A stretch of DNA of 10,575 nucleotides, taken from Anaerolineae bacterium. Its GTDB lineage: Bacteria; Chloroflexota; Anaerolineae; JACIWP01. Each line of letters begins with the position of its first letter. Positions within the stretch are counted from its first letter, which is position 1. The notes beneath the pieces were generated by a model that saw only the letters and a program-made list of their open reading frames with translations, had not been told where the DNA came from and did not search any database. The position numbers were made by a program, and so were the translations under genes. Positions 1 to 6,497 of this stretch are shown here, in pieces. Location of the stretch: NCBI GenBank assembly GCA_014360855.1, contig JACIWP010000100.1:1-10575 (forward strand), read 5' to 3'.

Positions 1-853
1 GACCATCCCCCAACAGGTTAAACCCCAACACACTCCGCAGGATAGCGAGACCGGGGAAAATACCGATGTGCGGCGCCGAGAAAAAGACCTGCTGGGCGCG
101 CCCCAGCATGGTCCCCCACTCGGGGGTCGGTGGTTGGGCGCCCAGCCCCAGGAATCCCAGCGCCGCGGCGTCCAGCACCGCCGTGCCGATGCCCAGCGTG
201 CCCTGCACGATAATGGGGGTCAGACAGTTGGGGAGGATGTCCACGAACAGGATGCGCGCCGGCGAACAGCCCACCGCCCGCGCCGCCAGGACGTAATCCT
301 CCTCCTTGACCGAGAGCACCGAGGCGCGCACCAGCCGGGCATAGGTCGGCACGGACACGATGGCGATGGCATACAGCATGTTGAGCAGGCCGGGTCCCAG
401 CACCGTGACGATGGTCAGCGCCAGCAGAAGGCTGGGGAAGGCCAGCATGATGTCCATCAGGCGCATGACGAGCTGATCGAACCAGCCGCCGAAGTAGCCG
501 GCCAGCGCGCCGATGAGCGTGCCGGCCGCGATCGCCCCCAGCACCGAGAGCACACCCACCTGCAGGGACACCCGGCTCCCGAAAATGACCCGGCTGAGCA
601 CATCCCGACCGACCTCATCCATGCCCAGCAGATGCTCGCGCGAAGGTGGGGCCTTGCGCAGAGTCAGCCACTGTTGATACGGGTCATAGGGGGCCAACTG
701 CTCAGCGAAAATGGCCATCAGCACCAGCAGGCCGATGAGCACCATGCCGGCGATGGCCAGCTTGTTGCGGCGCAGTCGGCGCCAGGCATCCAGCCAGAGA
801 TTGGTTGGCCGGCGAACGGCAGGAAGCGCCGCGGTCGAAATCGCCTCACTCAT
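1..853 (-). CDS. dppC: Peptide ABC transporter inner-membrane permease, DppC/OppC type (3' end beyond window)
   Basis: This is one of two membrane subunits of a Dpp/Opp/Gsi-type importer, which would pair with the DppB-like product just upstream to form the translocation pore. An uninterrupted frame of 284 codons runs from the ATG at 853 to the window edge without a stop, so the C-terminus is missing. Residues 26-55 hold the basic stretch and first membrane helix. The family signature HLLGMDEVGRDVLSR lies at 75-89. The EAA loop that docks onto the ATPase is at about 185-209 (EEDYVLAARAVG then ILPN). The late signature ALGFLGLGAQPPTPEWGTML is at 231-250 and the final FNLLGDG at 278-284. An in-frame TGA lies just upstream of the ATG and GGGAGG precedes it, which fixes the start. 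It lies 18 bases after dppB, so it is co-transcribed. Family membership is certain; the peptide specificity is not set by this subunit. Confidence 0.95.
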   Translation of the reverse strand, partial: MSEAISTAALPAVRRPTNLWLDAWRRLRRNKLAIAGMVLIGLLVLMAIFAEQLAPYDPYQQWLTLRKAPPSREHLLGMDEVGRDVLSRVIFGSRVSLQVGVLSVLGAIAAGTLIGALAGYFGGWFDQLVMRLMDIMLAFPSLLLALTIVTVLGPGLLNMLYAIAIVSVPTYARLVRASVLSVKEEDYVLAARAVGCSPARILFVDILPNCLTPIIVQGTLGIGTAVLDAAALGFLGLGAQPPTPEWGTMLGRAQQVFFSAPHIGIFPGLAILRSVLGFNLLGDG

Positions 854-871
854 GCGGTGTCATTCCCTCCC

Positions 872-1876
872 CTACTGATAGCGAATGCGCGGGTCCAGAT
901 AGGCGTACGAGATATCCACCAACAGATTGATGATGACGAAGGTGCTGGCGAAAAAGAGCACCGCTCCCTGCACCACCGGATAATCGCGCGAGAGGATGCG
1001 GTCAATGATCAGCCGGCCGATGCCGGGGAGCGAGTAAATGGTCTCGGTCAGGATGGCGCCCACCATCAAACTGCCCAACTGCAGTCCGATGACAGTGATG
1101 ATGGGCAGGAAGGCGTTCTTCAGCGCATGGCGCGTCAGCACCAACCGCTCCGAAAGCCCTTTGGCGCGCGCCGTGCGCACGTAGTCCTGCCGCAGTACCT
1201 CCAGCAGGCTGGAGCGGGTCATGCGGGCGATAACCGCCATGGGAATGGTGCCCACGGTGAAGGCCGGCAGGATCATGTGCTTCACGGCATCCACGAACAC
1301 CGCCATATTGCCCCGCAGGAGGGCATCCAGCATGTACATGCCGGTGATGGGCTGGAATTCTATGCCGATGGAGAGCCGGCCAGAAGGCGGAAGCCATCCC
1401 AGCCGCAGGGCAAAGAGGTATATCAGCAGAAGCCCCAGCCAGAAGACCGGCATGGAGATGCCCACCAGGCTGGCGGTCATCACCGTCAGGTCCCACCAGG
1501 AATTGCGGCGGTAGGCGGCGAGGATGCCGGCGGGTATGCCGAACAGACAGGCCACGAACATGGCCGAGAAGGCCAGCTCCAACGTGGTGGGCAGTGCCCA
1601 GCGGATTTCAGTGATGACGTCCTCATTGCGCTTCAGCGATTTCCCCAGATCGCCGCGCACCACTTTGCCCAGGTAAATGAGATACTGCTCCGTGATGGGC
1701 TTGTTCAGCCCCCAGGCCTCGCGCACGCGCTGGACCTGTTCCTCGGTAGCGCGTTCGCCGGCCATGATGCGCGCAGGGTCCCCCGGGATCAGGCGCATCA
1801 GCGCGAAGGTGATGATGGAAATGCCCAGCAGGACGGGTATTAACAGCAATAATCGGCGGATGATGTAGCGTATCAC
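872..1876 (-). CDS. dppB: Peptide ABC transporter inner-membrane permease, DppB/OppB type
   Basis: This 334-residue membrane protein has the usual length for DppB/GsiC permeases. It has an N-terminal helix (residues 8-28) followed by the family motif RLIPGDPA (28-35). A periplasmic segment ends in the GDLGKSL motif (75-81), and helices follow around 99-121, 132-158, 200-222, 255-280 and 302-324. The EAA loop is at 230-259 (DYVRTARAKGL to KNAFLP), and the C-terminus ends in the typical YLDPRIRY. The start is a GTG at 1876. An AGGGGG run lies about 11 bases upstream, a weakly spaced ribosome site, which may keep permease levels below those of the binding protein. It sits 120 bases after the binding-protein gene, with a hairpin in the gap, and 18 bases before dppC. 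The ATPase genes (dppD/dppF) would be expected beyond the left edge; this is inference. Confidence 0.96.
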   Translation of the reverse strand: MIRYIIRRLLLLIPVLLGISIITFALMRLIPGDPARIMAGERATEEQVQRVREAWGLNKPITEQYLIYLGKVVRGDLGKSLKRNEDVITEIRWALPTTLELAFSAMFVACLFGIPAGILAAYRRNSWWDLTVMTASLVGISMPVFWLGLLLIYLFALRLGWLPPSGRLSIGIEFQPITGMYMLDALLRGNMAVFVDAVKHMILPAFTVGTIPMAVIARMTRSSLLEVLRQDYVRTARAKGLSERLVLTRHALKNAFLPIITVIGLQLGSLMVGAILTETIYSLPGIGRLIIDRILSRDYPVVQGAVLFFASTFVIINLLVDISYAYLDPRIRYQ

Positions 1877-1921
1877 TGCCGGCGCTTCCCCCTCATATTT
1901 TTATTCCCAGATGATAGCGCA

Positions 1922-1953
1922 GGGTGGGGCATCTGGCAAGCGATGCCCCACCC
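1922..1953 (-). promoter_or_regulatory. Intergenic hairpin between binding-protein gene and dppB
   Basis: A perfect 12-base inverted repeat (GGGTGGGGCATC pairing with GATGCCCCACCC) with an 8-base loop lies 44 bases after the stop of the binding-protein gene and 46 bases before the dppB start. No U-tract follows, so it is unlikely to be a full intrinsic terminator. In many binding-protein-dependent importers, such as malE-malF, a hairpin at this position stabilises the upstream message or dampens read-through, which gives an excess of binding protein over permease. The role is inferred from position; the stem itself is directly visible. Confidence 0.75.
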
Positions 1954-1996
1954 CATACGTGTCCTACAGGCAAGCACCTATGCGGCGCAGGGCGTG

Positions 1997-4387
1997 TTAT
2001 TCGCCCTTGAAGCCGCCGAACATGTAGGCCCAGTAGTCCCAGGTCCAATCCGGGAAGTGGTACGGATGGGCCGGGTCCCACCAGCGCATGAAGTTGAAGA
2101 CGACCGCCTCGGCGTTGAACGGTGTGCCGTCGTGGAACTTCACGCCCTGGCGCAGTTTGAAGGTCCATTCCAGGCCGTCCGGCGAAGCGGTCCATTCGAC
2201 CGCCAGGCTGGGCACCGGGTTGGTGGTGCCGGCTTCCAGCGCCACCAGCCCTTCCAGCATCTGCTCGGTCACCATCAGGGACTCGCCGTCGGTGACGTTG
2301 GCCGGGTCAAGGCCCACCGAGTCGCCACTGCGGCCGTAGATAACCGTGTCGCCGGCCTCGTTCTCCGCCAGCCACCAGTACGGCAGGCCGATGGGGCTGG
2401 GGATGAAGTTCTTGATGGTCTTCTTCAGGAAGATGGGCACCTTGGTGTGGGCGATAGGCACGCCGGGCACCAGGTCATGGATCATGCGGTTGGCCTGCTT
2501 GTACATCTCCTCGCGCTTGGCGAAGTCGGTCTCCGCCACCGCCTTCATGAGCAGGTCCTTCAGGGCGGGGTCGGCCGGCCCCATGTTGAAGGAGTTATCG
2601 CCGCCGCAGAAGAAGACGCACAGGAAGTTGTCGGGGTCGCCGTTGTCGCCCGTCCAGCCGAGCATGAAGAGCTTATGCTCGCCGCCGGCGGAGATCTTGT
2701 CCAGGTAGGTGCCCCAGTCATACTGCACGATCTTGGCCTTGATGCCGACATCGGCCAGGTACTGCTGGATGGCCTCGCCCACCTGCGCCGGCTGTGGGAA
2801 GTACGGCCGCGCCACCGGCATCACCCACAGCTCGGTCTCGAAGCCGTTCGGGAAGCCGGCCTCTGCCAGGAGTTCCTTGGCCTTGGCGGGGTCATACGGA
2901 TAATCCTCGATATCGGGGTCATAGCCCCACAGGGAGGGCGGCATAAACTCCTTGGCGGGCTCGCCGAAGCCGGCATAGAACGCATCCACGATGGCCTTCT
3001 TGTCGATGGCGTAGGCAATGGCCTTGCGCACGCGCACATCGTCAAAGGGTTCCATGGCCATGTTGATGCCCAGGTAGCCCACGTTGAACGCCGGCCGCCA
3101 GACCACCTGCAGGTTGGGGTCCTTCTCCGCCACGGCGATGTCGTCGGGGTTGGCGCCTTCCATGCCGTCAATGGTGCCGGCCTTCAGCTCCAGGAAGCGG
3201 GCGGAGTTGTCGGGAATAGCGCGGAACACCACCGTCTTGATCTTAGGTGCCTCGCCCCAGTAATCCGGGTTGGCCACCACCGTGATCTTGTCGTTGGGGA
3301 TCCATTCCTTGAACACGTATGGGCCGGTGCCGACCGGGTTCTTGAAGATGTCCGGGCCGTACTTCTCGATGGCGGCGGGGCTCATGATGGCGAAGTTGTT
3401 CATCGCGAGGGTGTTGATGAACGAGGCGTTGGGCCGGTTCAGATAGAATTTGACGGTGTACTCGTCCACCGCCTCCACCCAGCGCAGGAGGCTCTTGGCA
3501 TCGGGGTTGGGCGGCGGCACCGCGGCGCCGATCTCCGCCGGCGCAGTGCCTTCGCCGGCGATCCACTTCTTGTAAATCTTGTCGTACTCGCCCGAGGCCT
3601 TGACCTTCTTCAGGCCCTCATTGAAGAGCTTCAGCAGTTCGGTCTCGCCCTTGCGCACGCACAGGCCGTAGTACTCCTCGGTGAAAGGCTCGCCCACGAT
3701 TTTCAGCTTGCCCTTGAAGGTCTCGGAGGCCAGGGCGTAGTCGGCGGCGACAGGCGTGTCCACCACCACCGCATCAATATTCTTATTGACCAAGTCCATC
3801 AGCGCCAGGTCAATGGTGTCGTACTCTTTCAGCGTGGCGCCCTCGATCTTCTCCACGGCGAACGCGCCGGTCGTGCCGATCTGGGCACCGACGACCTTGC
3901 CGGCGAGGTCCTTGTGGCTCTGGATGGCGGTCTCGTCGGCGCGCACCACCACCGCCTGGCCGGCGTTGATGTAGGGATCGGAGAAGTCATACTTCTGCTT
4001 GCGTTCGTCGGTGATGGTGACGGAGGACATGATGGCGTCGTAGTCACCGCTCTCCAGGCCGGCGAAGATGCCGTCCCAGGCCGTGTTCTTCCACTCCACG
4101 GTGAAGCCCATCGCCTTGGCGATGGCTTCCATCAGGTCGATATCAAACCCGACCAGGTTCTTGTTCTCGTCCACGAATTCCATGGGCGGGAACGAGGCAT
4201 CGGTGGCGATGACGAAATGGGTCTTGGCTGGTTTCGGGGTGTCGGTCGGCTTGGGAGCCGGGGTCGCGGTGGGTTCGGCCGGCGGTTGGGTCGCTGGCGC
4301 GGGCGTGGGCTGAGGTGCACAGCCGGCCAGCAGGCCGATAATGACCAGCGCAACCACAAGCCAGCTCCAGATGCGTTTGTGTTTCAT
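1997..4387 (-). CDS. Hybrid substrate-binding lipoprotein: GlnH-like domain fused to a circularly permuted DppA-like domain
   Basis: This 796-residue secreted lipoprotein is the binding component for the DppBC-type permease encoded downstream. The ATG at 4387 was chosen over an in-frame upstream start because GAGGAGG lies just before it and a clean lipoprotein signal follows: basic start, hydrophobic core 10-20 and lipobox LLAGC with Cys23. Residues 24-54 are a Pro/Thr/Ala linker. Residues 55-279 form an SBP_bac_3 (amino-acid-binding) domain with FPPMEF, GFDIDLM, ITDERKQKYDFSDPY, whose Arg is the expected carboxylate ligand, and IDAVVVD. After a Pro-rich linker (280-298), residues 299-672 match DppA from its second segment to its C-terminus, including YDPDIEDYPYDPAKAKELL, MPVARPY and GWTGDNGDPDNF. 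Residues 677-796 match the beginning of DppA (IYGRSGDSVGLDP, GTTNPVPSLA, GVKFHDGTPFNAEAVVFNF, ending GGFKGE). The SBP_bac_5 fold is thus complete but in permuted order. Both domains keep their ligand-contact motifs, so dual ligand binding is possible. Domain calls are from recall of E. coli DppA and GlnH; no alignment was run. Confidence 0.93.
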   Translation of the reverse strand: MKHKRIWSWLVVALVIIGLLAGCAPQPTPAPATQPPAEPTATPAPKPTDTPKPAKTHFVIATDASFPPMEFVDENKNLVGFDIDLMEAIAKAMGFTVEWKNTAWDGIFAGLESGDYDAIMSSVTITDERKQKYDFSDPYINAGQAVVVRADETAIQSHKDLAGKVVGAQIGTTGAFAVEKIEGATLKEYDTIDLALMDLVNKNIDAVVVDTPVAADYALASETFKGKLKIVGEPFTEEYYGLCVRKGETELLKLFNEGLKKVKASGEYDKIYKKWIAGEGTAPAEIGAAVPPPNPDAKSLLRWVEAVDEYTVKFYLNRPNASFINTLAMNNFAIMSPAAIEKYGPDIFKNPVGTGPYVFKEWIPNDKITVVANPDYWGEAPKIKTVVFRAIPDNSARFLELKAGTIDGMEGANPDDIAVAEKDPNLQVVWRPAFNVGYLGINMAMEPFDDVRVRKAIAYAIDKKAIVDAFYAGFGEPAKEFMPPSLWGYDPDIEDYPYDPAKAKELLAEAGFPNGFETELWVMPVARPYFPQPAQVGEAIQQYLADVGIKAKIVQYDWGTYLDKISAGGEHKLFMLGWTGDNGDPDNFLCVFFCGGDNSFNMGPADPALKDLLMKAVAETDFAKREEMYKQANRMIHDLVPGVPIAHTKVPIFLKKTIKNFIPSPIGLPYWWLAENEAGDTVIYGRSGDSVGLDPANVTDGESLMVTEQMLEGLVALEAGTTNPVPSLAVEWTASPDGLEWTFKLRQGVKFHDGTPFNAEAVVFNFMRWWDPAHPYHFPDWTWDYWAYMFGGFKGE

Positions 4388-4735
4388 CGTTCTCCTCCTC
4401 AAGAGTGACGGAAAGCGGTTGAGACAAGACGGGGCAGGAAGAACGTTCCCCACAGATGGATCACCGATCGGGACAACAGCACTGCCGGAAAGCGATGTCG
4501 GATCTCATCACCTCCTTTCTCAGTTGGGTTGGGGTCGGCAGAACACGGCGCCGGCGAGGAACAAGCGCGAAGGGCCCCACCGGGAGGTATACGGCACTCC
4601 GGTGAAACGTGACAGACAACCGCCTCGGACGAACTGCTGTGTTCATCAGTGTCTGGTGTCTTTCACTGGCGCCCTTGCGAGCGGCCTCTGGGTCGCCGGC
4701 GGTGGCGGAGGGGAAGAGGCCGCATTCTGAAGGGG
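4388..4735 (-). other. Long 5' leader of the peptide-transporter operon
   Basis: About 340 nt separate the predicted transcription start (near 4729) from the lipoprotein ATG at 4387, far longer than an ordinary leader. It holds a 9-base inverted repeat near its 5' end (4681-4689 with 4715-4723, 25-base loop), a near-perfect stem around 4578-4602 (CACCGGAG facing CTCCCGGTG with one bulge), a very strong Shine-Dalgarno followed by a short Cys-rich reading frame (4461-4508), and finally the GAGGAGG site of the lipoprotein gene. I recognise no known riboswitch class. There is no clear stem followed by a U-run, so a classical terminator-type attenuator is not obvious. The region may carry post-transcriptional control; that is inference from its length and structure. 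Confidence 0.5.
4461..4508 (-). CDS. Possible Cys-rich leader peptide, 15 codons
   Basis: A short frame encoding MRSDIAFRQCCCPDR starts at the ATG at 4508 and ends with TGA. It is preceded by AGAAAGGAGGTG, an extended match to the 16S anti-Shine-Dalgarno. The gap between AGGAGG and the ATG is only 2 bases, shorter than optimal, which lowers confidence. Three consecutive Cys codons (TGC TGT TGT) near the end would make ribosome progress sensitive to charged tRNA-Cys, as in known cysteine-responsive leader ORFs. The main gene begins 73 bases further on and encodes a lipoprotein with an amino-acid-binding domain, a family that includes cystine binders. A longer in-frame version from an ATG at 4646 lacks a ribosome site. 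This is a hypothesis, not a firm gene call. Confidence 0.3.
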   Translation of the reverse strand: MRSDIAFRQCCCPDR

Positions 4736-4764
4736 ATTATACGTCAGGCGCGGCGAGATGTCAA
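4736..4764 (-). promoter_or_regulatory. Consensus sigma70-type promoter of the peptide-transporter operon
   Basis: Read on the minus strand, TTGACA (4764-4759) and TATAAT (4741-4736) are both exact consensus hexamers separated by 17 bases. The predicted start is near 4729. It points toward the hybrid lipoprotein gene. Two perfect hexamers at the ideal spacing are unlikely by chance in such GC-rich DNA. It diverges from the plus-strand promoter at 4831-4860, with 66 bases between the two -35 boxes. Confidence 0.85.
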
Positions 4765-4779
4765 CAACGGCCCAGCAGT

Positions 4780-4815
4780 GCAGTCATGCGCGCCTGTGGA
4801 CGGCCGGCGCCGGCG
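4780..4815 (+). repeat. Left copy of a dispersed repeat with a GCCGGCGCCGGC palindrome
   Basis: Bases 4790-4815 match 6512-6537 at 25 of 26 positions (the mismatch is G4798 versus T6520). The similarity extends left over GCAGTCATGCG (4780-4790) versus GCAGTGATGCG (6498-6508), with a 4-base insertion in the right copy. It contains the perfect 12-base palindrome GCCGGCGCCGGC (4803-4814). This copy sits between the two divergent promoters, a natural operator position. Both copies are non-coding. It could be a REP-like dispersed element or a shared operator. Confidence 0.7.
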
Positions 4816-4829
4816 TTTCCGCGCCGGCC
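4802..4829. promoter_or_regulatory. Inverted repeat abutting the plus-strand -35 box
   Basis: GGCCGGCGC (4802-4810) and GCGCCGGCC (4821-4829) are perfect 9-base arms around a 10-base spacer. They end two bases before the TTGACA at 4831. The arm overlaps the GCCGGCGCCGGC palindrome of the dispersed repeat. It might be a regulator site or the terminator-like end of a former transcript. The binding role is inference; the symmetry is directly visible. Confidence 0.5.
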
Positions 4830-4830
4830 C

Positions 4831-4860
4831 TTGACAGGTCTCTGCTCTTGGGTTTATGAT
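4831..4860 (+). promoter_or_regulatory. Sigma70-type promoter upstream of the asparagine-synthetase-like gene
   Basis: TTGACA (4831-4836, exact consensus) and TATGAT (4855-4860, one mismatch) are separated by 18 bases, giving a predicted start near 4867. The transcript would carry a leader of about 124 nt that includes the attC-like hairpin at 4891-4962 before the ATG at 4991. The promoter lies outside the putative cassette, which is how a cassette gene would be expressed from a resident Pc-like promoter. Confidence 0.75.
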
Positions 4861-4890
4861 TAGATTCGGATACAGTCGTTGGCGCTGGGC

Positions 4891-4962
4891 GTCTACCACG
4901 CGCCTCTGTCTGACGCCGCTCCGCTGTGCTGCGCGGTGCAGGTGAGGCGCAAACCGTTAGGC
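4891..4962 (+). repeat. attC-like site, left copy, with a perfect GTTAGGC core
   Basis: This 72-base unit begins with GTCTACC (one mismatch to the R'' consensus RYYYAAC). Paired arms follow, GCGCCTC (4900-4906) and GAGGCGC (4944-4950), then a 5-base spacer and GTTAGGC (4956-4962), an exact R' core (GTTRRRY). Bases 4912-4950 align with 6427-6461 of the right copy: 33 of 35 aligned bases agree, with gaps of 1 and 3. The outer 16 bases agree at 11 positions with 6401-6416. The hairpin architecture, variable middle and R' core all fit integron attC sites, whose cassette gene starts shortly after R'; here the ATG is 28 bases later. No integrase is in the window, so this stays a structural assignment. 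Confidence 0.5.
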
Positions 4963-4990
4963 GGCCGATTACTTTTCGAAAGGAGTGATT

Positions 4991-6391
4991 ATGTCAGCCA
5001 TTGTAGGTATAAAAGGGCACAATCAATTTCATGATACCGCGGGGAAGATGTTGCGCTCTCTCGCGCATCGCGGCGATGATGCGGTTAGACAAGTGGAGTC
5101 CGACGGTGTATTCCTGCAAATGTCGTTTCACAAGATTGAGCAATCCTTTGCACCGCTTGCTGACAGGGATACTGCAGTTTGGGACGGCATGCCGCCGGCT
5201 GAAATATCTCCCCAAGCTCTTTCTCGCTGGCCAAGCCCCTTTGCCCTCGCGGCTATCTGGGATGGTGATTTGTTCATCGCACGAGACCCCTTGGGGGTAA
5301 AGCCGCTCTACTATGGTCAGATAGACGGTACACTGGTTTTTGCCTCGGAAGTAAAAGCCCTTCTATTAGTTACCGACGACGTACACGAGTTCCCCCCAGG
5401 CCATTTTTACACGGAACAACAGGGATTTCAACCTTTCACTCATATCCAGGCAAGGGACTTTCTCGACGATGATGCCGATCCGATCGTATCAGAACTCAGA
5501 AAGCGATTGGAACAAGCCATTCAGAGATGGCTAGTCACAACTACGGTAGGAGTGTGGCTATCCGGTGGCGTAGATTCCTCCGTTATTGCAACCTTGCTCA
5601 AGCCACAAACCACGAAATTGCATTCATTTGTGATTGGCTTGCCCAACGCGCCAGACCTAGAATACGGACAGATCATGGCAAATGTCCTGCAGACTGAACA
5701 CCATGCTCATACCATATCCCTGGATGATGTTCTTGGTGTCCTGCCTGATGTCATCTATGCGCTGGAATCCTTTGACGCTCTTTTAGTCCGCTCATCGGTG
5801 ACGCATTATTTGATTTCCAAAATTGCATCGGAATATGTAGAGCTGATTTTCACCGGTGAAGGTGGTGATGAGTTGTTTGCCGGCTATGAATACATGAAAA
5901 ATTATCCCTTGGAACAACTCCCCGTCATCCTGGAACAAGCGGTCAAGAGCCTGCATAACACAGCCTATCAGCGCGTGGATCGCTGTGCTGGAGCACATGG
6001 ACTCATCCCCTGCTTCCCCTTTGCCGATATGGATGTGGTTGAGTATGCGCTTCGTATTCCAGCCAAGTACAAGTTGTACCAGCAGTCCGATAGACGGGTC
6101 GAAAAATGGATATTGCGTCGAGTTGTGGAGCAGAATATCCCCGAGAAAGTGCTATGGCGTCCCAAAACCAAGTTTTGGCAAGGTACGGGGCTACAGCAGT
6201 TAATTAGCGAGTATGCGGATTCGCACATCTCGGACCGCGATTTTATGCGAGAGCGGCGTTTACCAAACGGCTGGATACTCGCATCGAAAGAAGAATTGAT
6301 GTACTACCGCATTTTCAATGAATTTTTTGGCAAAGTATCCAATCTGGACTGGATGGGACGGACACAAATCCCCGGGGGAAACATTAGCTAA
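4991..6391 (+). CDS. Asparagine-synthetase-like ATP-pyrophosphatase with a degenerate glutaminase domain
   Basis: This 466-residue cytoplasmic protein is of the AsnB class. The ATG at 4991 follows AGGAG with a 5-base gap; a GTG at 4985 overlaps that site and is less likely. The synthetase half (about 160-455) keeps the PP-loop SGGVDSS (191-197), GEGGDELFAGY (289-299, with the expected catalytic Glu290) and WRPKTKFWQGTG, whose Lys392 matches the catalytic Lys of E. coli AsnB. The N-terminal half is altered. It begins MSAIVG instead of MC(S/G)I(F/V)G, so the glutaminase nucleophile Cys is absent; AHRGDD replaces RHRGPD; and the NGEIYN segment is missing. The protein may therefore use free ammonia or another amine, as lactam synthetases do, rather than glutamine. 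The gene is visibly AT-richer than its neighbours and is flanked by attC-like units, suggesting transfer. The true acceptor substrate is unknown; asparagine synthesis is only one option. Confidence 0.88.
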   Translation: MSAIVGIKGHNQFHDTAGKMLRSLAHRGDDAVRQVESDGVFLQMSFHKIEQSFAPLADRDTAVWDGMPPAEISPQALSRWPSPFALAAIWDGDLFIARDPLGVKPLYYGQIDGTLVFASEVKALLLVTDDVHEFPPGHFYTEQQGFQPFTHIQARDFLDDDADPIVSELRKRLEQAIQRWLVTTTVGVWLSGGVDSSVIATLLKPQTTKLHSFVIGLPNAPDLEYGQIMANVLQTEHHAHTISLDDVLGVLPDVIYALESFDALLVRSSVTHYLISKIASEYVELIFTGEGGDELFAGYEYMKNYPLEQLPVILEQAVKSLHNTAYQRVDRCAGAHGLIPCFPFADMDVVEYALRIPAKYKLYQQSDRRVEKWILRRVVEQNIPEKVLWRPKTKFWQGTGLQQLISEYADSHISDRDFMRERRLPNGWILASKEELMYYRIFNEFFGKVSNLDWMGRTQIPGGNIS

Positions 6392-6400
6392 TGCCGGCCC

Positions 6401-6473
6401 GGCCAACAAGCGCTTCCCCACAACACGACCCGCTCCGCGCTGCGCGGCGTAGGTGAGGCGCCGGCCAGGGGCG
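6401..6473 (+). repeat. attC-like site, right copy, with a degenerate R' core
   Basis: It starts 9 bases after the TAA of the asparagine-synthetase-like gene with GGCCAAC then AAGCGCTTC, which resembles the R''/L'' start of many environmental attC sites (often AACAAGCGC). It continues with the conserved block 6427-6461 shared with the left copy (33 of 35 aligned bases) and ends in GAGGCGC (6455-6461). The inner CCGCGCTGCGCGG is a near-palindrome. No GTTRRRY core follows at the expected place (the sequence there is CAGGGGC), so the right end is decayed or lies at a non-canonical insertion point. The R'' here and the R' at 4956-4962 would be the two ends of one excised cassette. Confidence 0.45.
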
Positions 6474-6497
6474 CCAGTTCCACCTTCGTCCTGCCGC

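Noticed and set aside
68..1843. Long plus-strand frame opposite the permease genes
   Set aside because: It lies over two clear permease genes on the minus strand. Its translation is low-complexity (His, Gln, Gly, Arg, Asp) with no recognisable family.
1922..1953. The hairpin after the lipoprotein gene as a full intrinsic terminator
   Set aside because: No U-tract follows on the minus strand, and the permease genes continue in the same direction 46 bases later.
1943..4408. Very long open frame on the plus strand opposite the binding lipoprotein gene
   Set aside because: It is an antisense shadow produced by GC-rich codon bias. Its translation is His/Gly/Val/Leu-rich with no domain, while the minus strand gives a clear lipoprotein with two known domains.
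4506..4520. Plus-strand ATCACCTCCTTTCT, identical in form to the 3' end of 16S rRNA
   Set aside because: No other rRNA sequence is nearby. Read on the minus strand it is simply an extended Shine-Dalgarno.
4609..4863. Small plus-strand frames between the divergent promoters
   Set aside because: They have no ribosome site and overlap the leader and promoter of the minus-strand operon. Their compositions look random.
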